Assembly: GCA_947498415.1 (NCBI GenBank) | Contig: CANMKB010000005.1 | Location: 124,001-188,000, forward strand | Origin: an uncultured Paracoccaceae bacterium | GTDB lineage: Bacteria > Pseudomonadota > Alphaproteobacteria > Rhodobacterales > Rhodobacteraceae | Length of the DNA stretch: 64,000 nucleotides | Reading direction: 5' to 3' | In this document: piece by piece, positions 43,558 to 52,364 of the stretch | How positions within the stretch are numbered: position 1 is the stretch's first letter | Layout of the letters: every line of letters starts with the position of its first letter | Translations under genes and position numbers: made by a program | Notes under the pieces: generated by a model | What the model was told of the DNA's origin: nothing | What the model saw: only the letters and a program-made list of their open reading frames with translations | Database searches by the model: none

Positions 43558-44473
43558 CACCATCCTCGGTCACAGGATCGGTTACAGGAACTGTGCTGGT
43601 ATTTTGTGAAAGATCGGCAGGTGAAATCAAACCACCTGGTTCATTGATCTTTTCTTTTCCGTGATTTCGCAGGACGCGCAGAAATTCGAGGCGTTCGTAA
43701 TCAGCGGCCAGGTGTACGCGCAAGCGCCCGCCCGGATCGGATGCGACTTGGCCGATCAAGAGGCCGGGCGGGAAAACACCCCCATCGCCTGACGACACCA
43801 CACGGTCTCCGGGGCGAACCTGATCTGTGTTTTCCAAGAAGTCGATATGTGGGGCGATCGAATTGTCCCCGACGATCAGGGCAGTTTGGCCAGAAGGTTG
43901 GACCGTTGCCGGGATACGTGACGAACTATCGGATAGCAAAATCACACGGCTGGTGGTTTTACCAACCCCCGAAATACGTCCTACAAGGCCGATCCCGTCC
44001 ATCGCTGCCCAGCCGTCAACGATCCCATCGCGTGCCCCAATGTTGAGCAGTACAGATTGGCGAAACGGCGATCCGCTATCTGCCAGTACAACACCGGTGA
44101 CATAGGTGAGGCGCGGATCGAGCCGTACGTTATTCAGATCCAGAAGGCGTGCATTTTCCTGTTCCAGTTGCAGAGCCGCTTCTTTCCAGGCCTTCATCTG
44201 TTGAAGCTCACGACGCAACTCTTTGTTTTGGTCTACAACACGCTGATAGCTTTGAAAGTCACGGATGAGGTTGATGGTGCCCGTGACCGGGGCCATAGCC
44301 CATTCAAAAGAGGGAACGAAACGATCAACCACCATCGCACGGAACCGTTCCACCCTTGGGCTATCGATCCGCCAAACGATGAAAATGCTGATCAGGCACA
44401 AAACCAAAAGCCCGATCAAGAGACGCTTGAGCGGGGTCACATAGTCTTCACCTTGATTCCGGTCTCGTGCCAT
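43550..44473 (-). CDS. mreC: rod shape-determining protein MreC
   Basis: A 307-residue bitopic protein. It has a short cytoplasmic N-terminus, a membrane helix (about residues 12-32), a periplasmic coiled coil (QSYQRVVDQNKELRRELQQM region, about 72-108) and the beta-rich MreC domain with VLADSGSPFRQSVLLNIGARDG and VVSSGDGGVFPPGLLIG. It scaffolds the elongasome. GGAGGGG lies close before the ATG. An 88-base gap with a stem-loop separates it from mreB. Confidence 0.95.
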   Translation of the reverse strand: MARDRNQGEDYVTPLKRLLIGLLVLCLISIFIVWRIDSPRVERFRAMVVDRFVPSFEWAMAPVTGTINLIRDFQSYQRVVDQNKELRRELQQMKAWKEAALQLEQENARLLDLNNVRLDPRLTYVTGVVLADSGSPFRQSVLLNIGARDGIVDGWAAMDGIGLVGRISGVGKTTSRVILLSDSSSRIPATVQPSGQTALIVGDNSIAPHIDFLENTDQVRPGDRVVSSGDGGVFPPGLLIGQVASDPGGRLRVHLAADYERLEFLRVLRNHGKEKINEPGGLISPADLSQNTSTVPVTDPVTEDGDG

Positions 44474-44525
44474 GACCCCTCCGGTCGTCGTCCGGTTCGG
44501 AACGGATGCCTGTCACAAAATAGGA

Positions 44526-44543
44526 GGCAGGGCAGGCCCTGCC
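44526..44543 (-). terminator. stem-loop between mreB and mreC
   Basis: GGCAGGGC and GCCCTGCC form 8-base perfect arms two bases apart, followed on the minus strand by TCCTATTTTG. It lies 18 bases after the mreB stop. It may partly terminate or protect the mreB message so that MreB is made in excess of MreC. Confidence 0.5.
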
Positions 44544-44561
44544 AATCCAATTTTTCGCGCC

Positions 44562-45665
<1,104 letters not shown>

Positions 45666-45863
45666 CTAACCTTATATGCTTGTGATGTGGCTTGTGGAAG
45701 GCCGAGGCTGATAAAATCAGCGTTAATCCGCCGCAATTTGAAGGGGATGGACGATTTTCATCGCCACCTCTTCGCGAATGTGTCTCACGAGCGAAAGTAT
45801 TCCCGCCTGTTTCTTCACACGATTCTAGGGTAGGTGCTGTGGCACTCAGTGAAAGGTCACCCC

Positions 45864-46649
45864 ATGCTCAGCTATCAGCACATTTACCACGCAGGCAATT
45901 TGGCCGATGTCCAAAAGCATGCGATGCTTTGCTCGATGCTTGAGTATCTGGGGCAAAAGCCCAAACCCATGAGCTATATTGAGACCCATTCTGGCCGCGG
46001 ACTGTATGATTTATCCTCTGACGAGGCCATCAAAACCGGTGAGGCCGCAGCGGGCATCAGCATGGTTGAGCAAGCCTTTGTGCCCGAACATCCATACCGA
46101 CGCGCTTTGCAAGCGGTGCGTGATGGGTTTGGGGAAACCGCTTATGGCGGTTCTCCTCTGTTGGCAGCACAATTGCTGCGTGGCGAAGACAAATTGCACC
46201 TCGCAGAATTGCACCCTAAAGAAGGGGATGCGCTGGAAGACGCCATGTCGATGTTCTCGTGCAAAATCCATCGACAAGATGGGTTTGACATGGCACATGC
46301 GGTTTGCCCCCCGACACCACGGCGCGGATTGCTTTTGATTGACCCAAGTTATGAGATTAAAAGCGACTATGATGTGATCCCCGGCCAAATCGCCAAGCTA
46401 CATCGTAAGTGGAACGTTGGTGTGATTGCGTTGTGGTACCCAATTCTTAGAGACGGTGCACATCTGCCAATGCTGACGGCTCTTGAATTTCAGAACTATC
46501 CCAAAGCCCTTCGTCATGAAGTACGCTTTCCGCCTGCGCGCGAGGGGCACCGTATGATCGGGTCAGGGATGTTCATTGTGAATGCGCCTTGGGGCATCGA
46601 GCAAGAAGCGAAATCATTGACCAAAATGTTTAACAAACTCGTCTCATAA
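45864..46649 (+). CDS. rlmJ: 23S rRNA (adenine(2030)-N(6))-methyltransferase RlmJ
   Basis: A 261-residue enzyme with the RlmJ N-terminus MLSYQHIYHAGNLADVQKHA, the AdoMet-binding stretch YIETHSGRGLYDL and the catalytic motif LLIDPSYE, here Asp-Pro-Ser-Tyr where the family usually has Asp-Pro-Pro-Phe/Tyr. It methylates A2030 of 23S rRNA. The ATG at 45864 matches the family; a GTG at 45834 is in frame but would add ten unrelated residues. It is divergent from mreB. Confidence 0.92.
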   Translation: MLSYQHIYHAGNLADVQKHAMLCSMLEYLGQKPKPMSYIETHSGRGLYDLSSDEAIKTGEAAAGISMVEQAFVPEHPYRRALQAVRDGFGETAYGGSPLLAAQLLRGEDKLHLAELHPKEGDALEDAMSMFSCKIHRQDGFDMAHAVCPPTPRRGLLLIDPSYEIKSDYDVIPGQIAKLHRKWNVGVIALWYPILRDGAHLPMLTALEFQNYPKALRHEVRFPPAREGHRMIGSGMFIVNAPWGIEQEAKSLTKMFNKLVS

Positions 46650-46719
46650 TAAAGCCTGCTTTTTTCCGCCGATGGTAATCGAATTGGCATCTTGATTGTC
46701 GGGTCGATCCTCTCCACGG

Positions 46720-46744
46720 TTGTATTGGATTTAAATCAATACAA
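46720..46744. promoter_or_regulatory. inverted repeat upstream of ggt
   Basis: TTGTATTG (46720-46727) and CAATACAA (46737-46744) are perfect complements around GATTTAAAT. The centre also resembles an FNR/CRP box (TGGAT-N4-ATCAA). It lies immediately before the ribosome site GGAGG of ggt, so it may act as an operator or as an RNA hairpin. Confidence 0.42.
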
Positions 46745-46757
46745 TTGGAGGTAAGTT

Positions 46758-48539
46758 ATGCGTCTTTTATTAACCACGACGTTTGCTGTGTGCTTGGCAC
46801 AATCTGCTTGGACACAAGAGGCCGCTGATGCGGTTGCACCAGAGGCTGCAAGCGGCCTTGGTTTTGCGGCAATTTCAGATGAAGTCACGGCTGCGATGGC
46901 CGCAAAACAGGCGGGGGCTCCGGTTGAAGCCGAGAGCTGGATGGTTGCGGCTGCCAACCCACATGCCGTTGCAGCGGGGGCTGAGGTATTGCGGAACGGT
47001 GGAACAGCTGCGGATGCAATGATCGCAGTGCAATCTGTGCTTGGACTTGTCGAACCGCAAAGCTCTGGCCTTGGCGGTGGGGCATTCCTTGTTTGGCACG
47101 ATGGCGCAACAGGCGAGATCACAACGCTGGACGGGCGCGAAACCGCCCCGATGGCCGCGACCCCGCGCTTGTTCCAAGATGAAGCTGGCGAGCCACTAAA
47201 GTTCTTTGACGCCGTTGTTGGGGGCCGTTCGGTTGGTGTTCCCGGAACGCCTGCCCTGATGGAGGCGGCCCATCAGAAATGGGGCAAAACCGAATGGGCT
47301 GATCTGTTTACTGCAGGGATCAAGCTTTCAGATGGGTTTGAAGTGTCAGAGCGTTTAGCGGGGCTCGTCGCCCGCGATGCAGACCGGCTTTCGCGGTACC
47401 CCGCGACGGCAGAGTATTTCCTACCGAATGGTGAGCCAATTGTCGCCGGTGATGTCTTGGTGAACCCGTCCTATGGCGCGGTGCTAAAACGGATCGCAGC
47501 CGAAGGCGCAGGCGTGATGTATCAGGGTGCACTTGTGCAGGATATCGTTGCAACGGTGCAATCCGCTGCAGGCAATCCGGGCGTCATGGAACTGTCAGAC
47601 CTGGCGTCCTACGCTGTTAAAGAACGGCCTGCGGTTTGTGCGGAATTCCGTGACCACGAGGTCTGTGGCATGGGGCCACCCAGCTCTGGTGCGCTGACGG
47701 TTGGTCAGATTCTGGGCATGGTGAATGTGACAGACGCAGGCACCGCAGATGACATTCAAACATGGCGTAAAATCGGGGACGCCTCGCGTTTGGCCTTTGC
47801 AGATCGCGGGCGCTATATGGCGGACAGTGATTTCGTACCGGTGCCGTCCAAAGGCTTAGTCGATAAAGAATATCTGGCAGATCGTGCGGCGCTGCTTGAC
47901 GGCGAGAAGGCCCTTGAAAGCGTGGCTCCGGGTGAACCTGCTTGGGATCATGCGGCCTTGCGTTGGGCAGATGATGAAAGTATCGAATTGCCGTCCACCA
48001 GCCATATCTCGATTGTCGATCAATACGGCAATGCGTTGTCGATGACGACAACTATTGAAAATGGCTTTGGCTCTCGTCTCATGACGAATGGGTTTTTGCT
48101 GAACAACGAACTAACCGATTTCTCCTTCCGCTCTCATCGCGACGGGTTTCCGATTGCGAACCGTGTAGAGCCAGGCAAACGCCCGCGGTCCTCTATGGCA
48201 CCCACCATTGTACGCAAAGACGGTGCGCCGGTGTTGGTTGTGGGTAGTCCCGGTGGCAGCCGTATCATTGGTTATGTGGCGCAGACGATTATCGCGCATA
48301 TTGATTGGGGTATGGACGTGCAACAAGCTGTGGCCATGCCACATGCAGTGAACCGCTTTGGCACCTATGACTTCGAAGAGGGCACAGCCATGGCTGACAT
48401 GGCACCTCAGCTCGAAGCGCTTGGATTTAAGGTGAATGTGCGTGGATTGAACTCGGGGTTGCACGCGATTTCAATTGGGTCTGACGGATTAAAAGGTGGT
48501 GCAGACCCGCGTCGCGAAGGCATTGCCTTGGGGGAATAA
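46758..48539 (+). CDS. ggt: gamma-glutamyltransferase
   Basis: A 593-residue secreted hydrolase that cleaves or transfers the gamma-glutamyl group of glutathione. It has a signal peptide (MRLLLTTTFAVCLAQSAWTQ). The autocleavage site is in PSTSHISIVDQYGNALSMTTT, with the nucleophile Thr near residue 415. SGLGGGAFLVWHDG and RPRSSMAPTIV match the family. GGAGG precedes the ATG. A bidirectional terminator follows. Confidence 0.94.
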   Translation: MRLLLTTTFAVCLAQSAWTQEAADAVAPEAASGLGFAAISDEVTAAMAAKQAGAPVEAESWMVAAANPHAVAAGAEVLRNGGTAADAMIAVQSVLGLVEPQSSGLGGGAFLVWHDGATGEITTLDGRETAPMAATPRLFQDEAGEPLKFFDAVVGGRSVGVPGTPALMEAAHQKWGKTEWADLFTAGIKLSDGFEVSERLAGLVARDADRLSRYPATAEYFLPNGEPIVAGDVLVNPSYGAVLKRIAAEGAGVMYQGALVQDIVATVQSAAGNPGVMELSDLASYAVKERPAVCAEFRDHEVCGMGPPSSGALTVGQILGMVNVTDAGTADDIQTWRKIGDASRLAFADRGRYMADSDFVPVPSKGLVDKEYLADRAALLDGEKALESVAPGEPAWDHAALRWADDESIELPSTSHISIVDQYGNALSMTTTIENGFGSRLMTNGFLLNNELTDFSFRSHRDGFPIANRVEPGKRPRSSMAPTIVRKDGAPVLVVGSPGGSRIIGYVAQTIIAHIDWGMDVQQAVAMPHAVNRFGTYDFEEGTAMADMAPQLEALGFKVNVRGLNSGLHAISIGSDGLKGGADPRREGIALGE

Positions 48540-48561
48540 CCCATAAGCCGTTACAACAAAA

Positions 48562-48591
48562 AAAGGGCCGGCACATCTGCACCGGCCCTTT
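48562..48591. terminator. bidirectional terminator between ggt and leuA
   Basis: AAAGGGCCGG (48562-48571) and CCGGCCCTTT (48582-48591) form a 10-base stem with A and T runs on both sides, between the convergent ggt and leuA stops. Confidence 0.85.
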
Positions 48592-48611
48592 CTGTTTATT
48601 CGATGGGATGT

Positions 48612-50174
48612 TTAGGCGAGATCTTTGTAGTTGATCTCTTTGGCATCTGCGCCTTCACCCAGCTTGCCACGACGCACCAATTGACGGTTCAGCGCATGCA
48701 CATAGGCTTTGGCGGATGCAACAACCGTGTCTGTGTCCGCACTCTCACCGGTTGACACAATGCCATCCTCTGACAGGCGCACAGAAACGGTCGCCTGCGC
48801 ATCGGTGCCTTCGGTCACAGCGTGAACCTGGTACAGTTCCAGACGCGCGGTGTTTGGGTGCAGCTTGCGGATCGCCTTAAAGGCGGCATCCACAGGGCCG
48901 TCGCCATGTTCGATCGCGGTTTTTTCTTCGCCGTCGACTTCCATCACCAAAGTCGCATCGGCAGGGCCACCTGTGCCACAGGTCACGCGAAGTGTGATCA
49001 GTTTCAGGCGATCATTTTCAGCGTCCTGATCGGTGCGCATCAAGGCGATGATATCGTCGTCAAAGACTTCTTTCTTACGATCCGCCAGGTCTTTGAATCG
49101 CACAAACAAGTCTTTCAACTGGTTGTCGCCGATTTCATAGCCCAGATGCTGCAGCTTATCGCGCAGAGCTGCGCGGCCAGAGTGTTTGCCCAAGGGCAGG
49201 GACGTGCCAGACAGACCAATGTCTTCGGGGCGCATGATTTCAAAGTTTTCGCGGTTCTTCAGCATGCCGTCTTGGTGAATGCCAGATTCATGCGCAAATG
49301 CGTTTTTACCGACAATCGCCTTGTTCGGCTGAACAAGGAAACCAGACACCGTTGAAACGCGGCGTGACACTGCCATGATTTTGGTGGTGTCGATGCCCGT
49401 GTGCCACGGCATAATGTCGTTGCGGGTTTTCATCGCCATCACAACTTCTTCCAAAGCTGTGTTACCGGCGCGTTCGCCCAATCCATTGATCGTGCATTCG
49501 ATCTGACGCGCGCCACCTGCAACCGCAGCCAGCGAGTTAGCGGTCGCCATACCAAGATCGTTGTGGCAGTGCGTGGCAAAGATCACGTCGTCTGCGCCCG
49601 GCACCGTTTCGATCAGGCGTTTAATGAGGTCTGCCGATTCCGCAGGGGCGGTGTAACCCACAGTGTCTGGAATATTGATCGTCGTTGCACCGGCTTTGAT
49701 TGCGATTTCAATCACGCGGCACAGGTAATCCCATTCCGTCCGTGTCGCATCCATCGGAGACCATTGTACGTTGTCACACAGGTTTCGCGCATGAGACACT
49801 GTTTCATGGATCTTATCCGCCATCTCATCTTTGGTGAGGTTCGGGATCGCACGGTGCAGAGGGGATGTGCCAATAAAGGTGTGAATGCGGTTCAGTTCAG
49901 CGTGTTTGATCGCTTCGGCGCAGCGGTCGATGTCTGCAAAGTTGGCACGTGCGAGACCGCAAATGCGCGAGTTCTTTGCATTCTTAGCGATTTCGGAAAC
50001 GGCACGAAAATCACCTTCGGATGCGATCGGAAAGCCAGCTTCGATAATATCGACGCCCATATCGTCCAGCATCGCTGCGATTTCCAGCTTTTCGTCATGG
50101 GTCATTGTGGCGCCAGGAGATTGCTCACCGTCGCGCAAAGTGGTGTCAAAAATGACGACGCGGTTGTTGTCCAT
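48612..50174 (-). CDS. leuA: 2-isopropylmalate synthase
   Basis: A 520-residue enzyme for the first committed step of leucine synthesis. It joins acetyl-CoA and 2-oxoisovalerate. The TIM-barrel opens with IFDTTLRDGEQSPGATM, metal ligands occur in FATHCHNDLG, and a C-terminal LeuA dimer domain (from about residue 385) gives leucine feedback control. The ATG at 50174 follows GAGG by nine bases; an extension to 50216 is rejected as it overlaps the cupin gene. It lies 11 bases after the cupin gene and probably shares its leader. Confidence 0.95.
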   Translation of the reverse strand: MDNNRVVIFDTTLRDGEQSPGATMTHDEKLEIAAMLDDMGVDIIEAGFPIASEGDFRAVSEIAKNAKNSRICGLARANFADIDRCAEAIKHAELNRIHTFIGTSPLHRAIPNLTKDEMADKIHETVSHARNLCDNVQWSPMDATRTEWDYLCRVIEIAIKAGATTINIPDTVGYTAPAESADLIKRLIETVPGADDVIFATHCHNDLGMATANSLAAVAGGARQIECTINGLGERAGNTALEEVVMAMKTRNDIMPWHTGIDTTKIMAVSRRVSTVSGFLVQPNKAIVGKNAFAHESGIHQDGMLKNRENFEIMRPEDIGLSGTSLPLGKHSGRAALRDKLQHLGYEIGDNQLKDLFVRFKDLADRKKEVFDDDIIALMRTDQDAENDRLKLITLRVTCGTGGPADATLVMEVDGEEKTAIEHGDGPVDAAFKAIRKLHPNTARLELYQVHAVTEGTDAQATVSVRLSEDGIVSTGESADTDTVVASAKAYVHALNRQLVRRGKLGEGADAKEINYKDLA

Positions 50175-50185
50175 TGTTCTTGTCC

Positions 50186-50542
50186 TCAAATATGCGGCTT
50201 TGGGGCAGGCGTACAATCACTGTCGCCAGAATTGGGTTCACCTTTGGGTTCTATGAGCAGAACTTTTACTTCTTCTGCGGCTTGCGGGCGATGTACAACG
50301 CCTTTGGGCACAATCACAAGCTCGCCGGGCCCAAACGTCACGGAATCATGGTCTTGATATTCCATTGTGACTTCGCCTTCGAGTACCAGAAAAAAGTCGT
50401 CCGAGTCGGCATGTTGGTGAAAGGGGTATTCCCCTTTGAATTTCACGACCATCACATCGTTGTCGTTATAACTGGCGACAACATGCGGGTCCCAATGCGA
50501 TGAAAACATCGCAAGCTTTTCAGCAAGATTAATCTTTTTCAT
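50186..50542 (-). CDS. cupin domain-containing protein
   Basis: A 118-residue single-domain cupin. The metal-binding motif 1 is seen in YPFHQHADSDDFFLVLEGEVTM, with His, His, Asp and Glu as candidate ligands, and motif 2 in PGELVIVPKGVVHRP. The reaction is unknown. It is directly upstream of leuA (11 bases) and downstream of the leucine leader, so it should respond to leucine supply. A role in branched-chain metabolism is possible but not shown. No strong ribosome site is seen before its ATG. Confidence 0.85.
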   Translation of the reverse strand: MKKINLAEKLAMFSSHWDPHVVASYNDNDVMVVKFKGEYPFHQHADSDDFFLVLEGEVTMEYQDHDSVTFGPGELVIVPKGVVHRPQAAEEVKVLLIEPKGEPNSGDSDCTPAPKPHI

Positions 50543-50574
50543 GTGGATATTCCAAACTCATTTGATGCGGTGGT

Positions 50575-50629
50575 TCGGCGCGTATGCATCTCCTCTGAGC
50601 ACGCGCGCCGAGAAGGCCGCGCTCAGAGG
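50575..50629 (-). promoter_or_regulatory. leucine attenuator: two interlocking hairpins
   Basis: Hairpin A pairs CCTCTGAGC (50592-50600 on the plus strand) with GCTCAGAGG (50621-50629) and includes the leader stop codon. Hairpin B pairs minus-strand TCGGCGCG (50604-50611) with CGCGCCGA (50575-50582). The arms alternate A-B-A'-B', so the two stems cannot form together. That is the logic of an attenuator. Neither is followed by a clear U run, so translational or Rho-dependent control is possible. Confidence 0.55.
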
Positions 50630-50709
50630 CGAGTTAGGAGTAGGTCTAGACCACGCGCAAACGGCGCCGGAAGGCGTGCATCATTTGCGATATGTGTCTG
50701 ACGTGTCAT
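50623..50709 (-). CDS. leucine leader peptide (28 aa) of the cupin-leuA operon
   Basis: A short frame opening ATG ACA CGT and ending GLDLLLTRL-stop. Five of its last eight residues are leucine, encoded by CTA, CTA, CTC, CTA and CTC. Stalling of the ribosome at these codons when leucyl-tRNA is scarce would change the folding of the hairpins that begin at its stop codon. There is no Shine-Dalgarno site. A TATAGT element ends seven bases before the ATG, so the mRNA may be leaderless, like trpL of Sinorhizobium. The name leuL would fit but homology is untested. Confidence 0.75.
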   Translation of the reverse strand: MTRQTHIANDARLPAPFARGLDLLLTRL

Positions 50710-50715
50710 AGGCGC

Positions 50716-50743
50716 GACTATACATAGACCAAAATGAATGAAA
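50716..50743 (-). promoter_or_regulatory. predicted promoter of the leucine leader
   Basis: On the minus strand TTTTCA (about 50738-50743) and TATAGT (50717-50722) are about 16 bases apart, the second a 5/6 match to the -10 consensus. Transcription would start at or next to the leader ATG at 50709. Predicted by eye. Confidence 0.4.
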
Positions 50744-50758
50744 AGCTAAAAATGAGGC

Positions 50759-52180
50759 TTAGTTTTGCTGTACCGGTTCGGCATCTTGCTGAAGCGCCCC
50801 GTTTTCCCACTTTCCGCTTTCTTGTTGGCCAGATGCGTACTTCATAGTGCCTTCGCCCTGGCGTTTGCCAGACTTAAAGGTGCCTTCGTAAATGTCGCCG
50901 TTCGCGTATGTCGCAACACCGGTTCCATCAATTTCACCCGAGATCCACGCGCCGGTATAGGTAAAGCCATCTGGCATTGTAATTGTGCCAAGTCCCTCGC
51001 GCTGACCATTTGCAAATTCGCCAGCATAGACTGTACCGTCAGGGTAAGACGCCGTGCCTTTTCCATGTCGCTGCCCATCAAGCCACTCGCCTTCATAGCG
51101 ATAGCCATCGGCATAGGTCATGGTGCCTTGACCGTGGTTCTTAGCGTTTTTGAATTGACCTTCGTAGATCAGACCGTTGGCATAGGTTGCTTTACCTGCA
51201 CCTTCGATCACGCCTGCTTGCCAGCTGCCTTCGTAAACAGAACCGTCTGGATAGGTGATCATGCCTTGGCCATCTGCCAAATCGGCTTGGAATTCACCCA
51301 CATAGATAGACCCATCAGGGTAGGTGACAGTGCCATTGCCCTGAATCTGCCCATCCACCCAAGCGCCATCGTATTTGTATCCATCAGCGCCAATAAAGAT
51401 GCCCTGACCATGGCGACGATCTGCTTCAAAGTCACCCTCATAGACGTCGCCATTGGCATAGATCACGCGGCCAATGCCTTCGCGCTGCCCGCCCACCAAT
51501 GTGCCTTCGTAAATATCGCCGTTCGGCTGGGTGAGCTTGCCGTTCCCATCAATTTGACCAGCGGCCCACAAGCCTTCGTAGATCAAACCGTCTGGCATCG
51601 ATAATGTGCCGGTGCCTTGGCGCTGGCCTGCAACGATTTCACCGTCATACCGCGCACCGTCTGGATAGGTGATTTGGCCCAGACCTTCTTTGACCCCATT
51701 GGCCCAATCGCCTGTGTACACATAGCCACCGGGGCTGCGCATCGTGCCCTTGCCGTGGTGCATGGCGTTCACAAAGCCACCTTCATAGGTCACGCCATTG
51801 GCGTAAACCGCAAGGCCCTGACCCGTGATTTTGCCGTCAGACCATTCGCCTTCGTAAGTGCCGCCGTCGGTAAAGGTGATTTTACCAACGCCCTGTGGCT
51901 TCCCTTTGGCGAACTCACCTTCGTAGATAGATCCGTTTGGAAACCGCGCCGTACCTTGACCGCGAATTTCGCCATCCACCCAAGCGCCGGTGTATTCATA
52001 CCCATTGGGCAAACGATAAGACCCGGTGCCATGCTGCAACCCATCTTTGAAAGTGCCCTCGTAAACGCCACCATCGTCATATTGCTTAGTGAGAACGTCA
52101 CTGCTTTGGGCAAAGGCAACGGTTGCGGTTTGGCAGGAATAAAGTGTAGCCGCTACAAGAATGGCGCGATTGATAGTCAT
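50759..52180 (-). CDS. secreted MORN-repeat protein
   Basis: A 473-residue protein with a signal peptide (cleavage likely after ATVAFA, about residue 24) and then about 18 MORN repeats of 23 residues each, plus one degenerate final copy. The core is YEGxF or YxGxW with GxGxxxxxxG between. Copies mostly alternate between F and W at the fifth core position, giving a 46-residue super-repeat. There are no other domains and no membrane helix. MORN repeats form elongated beta sheets that bind lipids or proteins; this one would act in the periplasm or outside. It is divergent from nadE. Confidence 0.88.
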   Translation of the reverse strand: MTINRAILVAATLYSCQTATVAFAQSSDVLTKQYDDGGVYEGTFKDGLQHGTGSYRLPNGYEYTGAWVDGEIRGQGTARFPNGSIYEGEFAKGKPQGVGKITFTDGGTYEGEWSDGKITGQGLAVYANGVTYEGGFVNAMHHGKGTMRSPGGYVYTGDWANGVKEGLGQITYPDGARYDGEIVAGQRQGTGTLSMPDGLIYEGLWAAGQIDGNGKLTQPNGDIYEGTLVGGQREGIGRVIYANGDVYEGDFEADRRHGQGIFIGADGYKYDGAWVDGQIQGNGTVTYPDGSIYVGEFQADLADGQGMITYPDGSVYEGSWQAGVIEGAGKATYANGLIYEGQFKNAKNHGQGTMTYADGYRYEGEWLDGQRHGKGTASYPDGTVYAGEFANGQREGLGTITMPDGFTYTGAWISGEIDGTGVATYANGDIYEGTFKSGKRQGEGTMKYASGQQESGKWENGALQQDAEPVQQN

Positions 52181-52364
52181 CGAAAGCCCCTATCTGGGTC
52201 GTGTTGATCAGCTGCTCAGGCAGGAGGCATTGGCCGCTGTGTTGGCGGAAAACTAGTTCAGCATGGGGCAAGGGGCAATGACTTTTGACGCTTTGCGCTT
52301 TTCCTTGCGCAGAGATTTGATAAATCTGGCCGCAAGAACCGTTTTGGAAGCACTGGAGCCCCTC

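Noticed and set aside
45777..45803. Partial resemblance (GCGAAAGTATTCCCG) to the GAGTATTTTT tail element near rlmJ.
   Set aside because: It matches only a short core and lacks the T run, the GAAAGATGAAG part and a hairpin.
50539..50589. A 16-codon minus-strand frame whose stop overlaps the cupin start (ATGA).
   Set aside because: The AGGAG sequence abuts its ATG with no spacing, the codons carry no recognisable signal, and the region is better explained as the attenuator leader.
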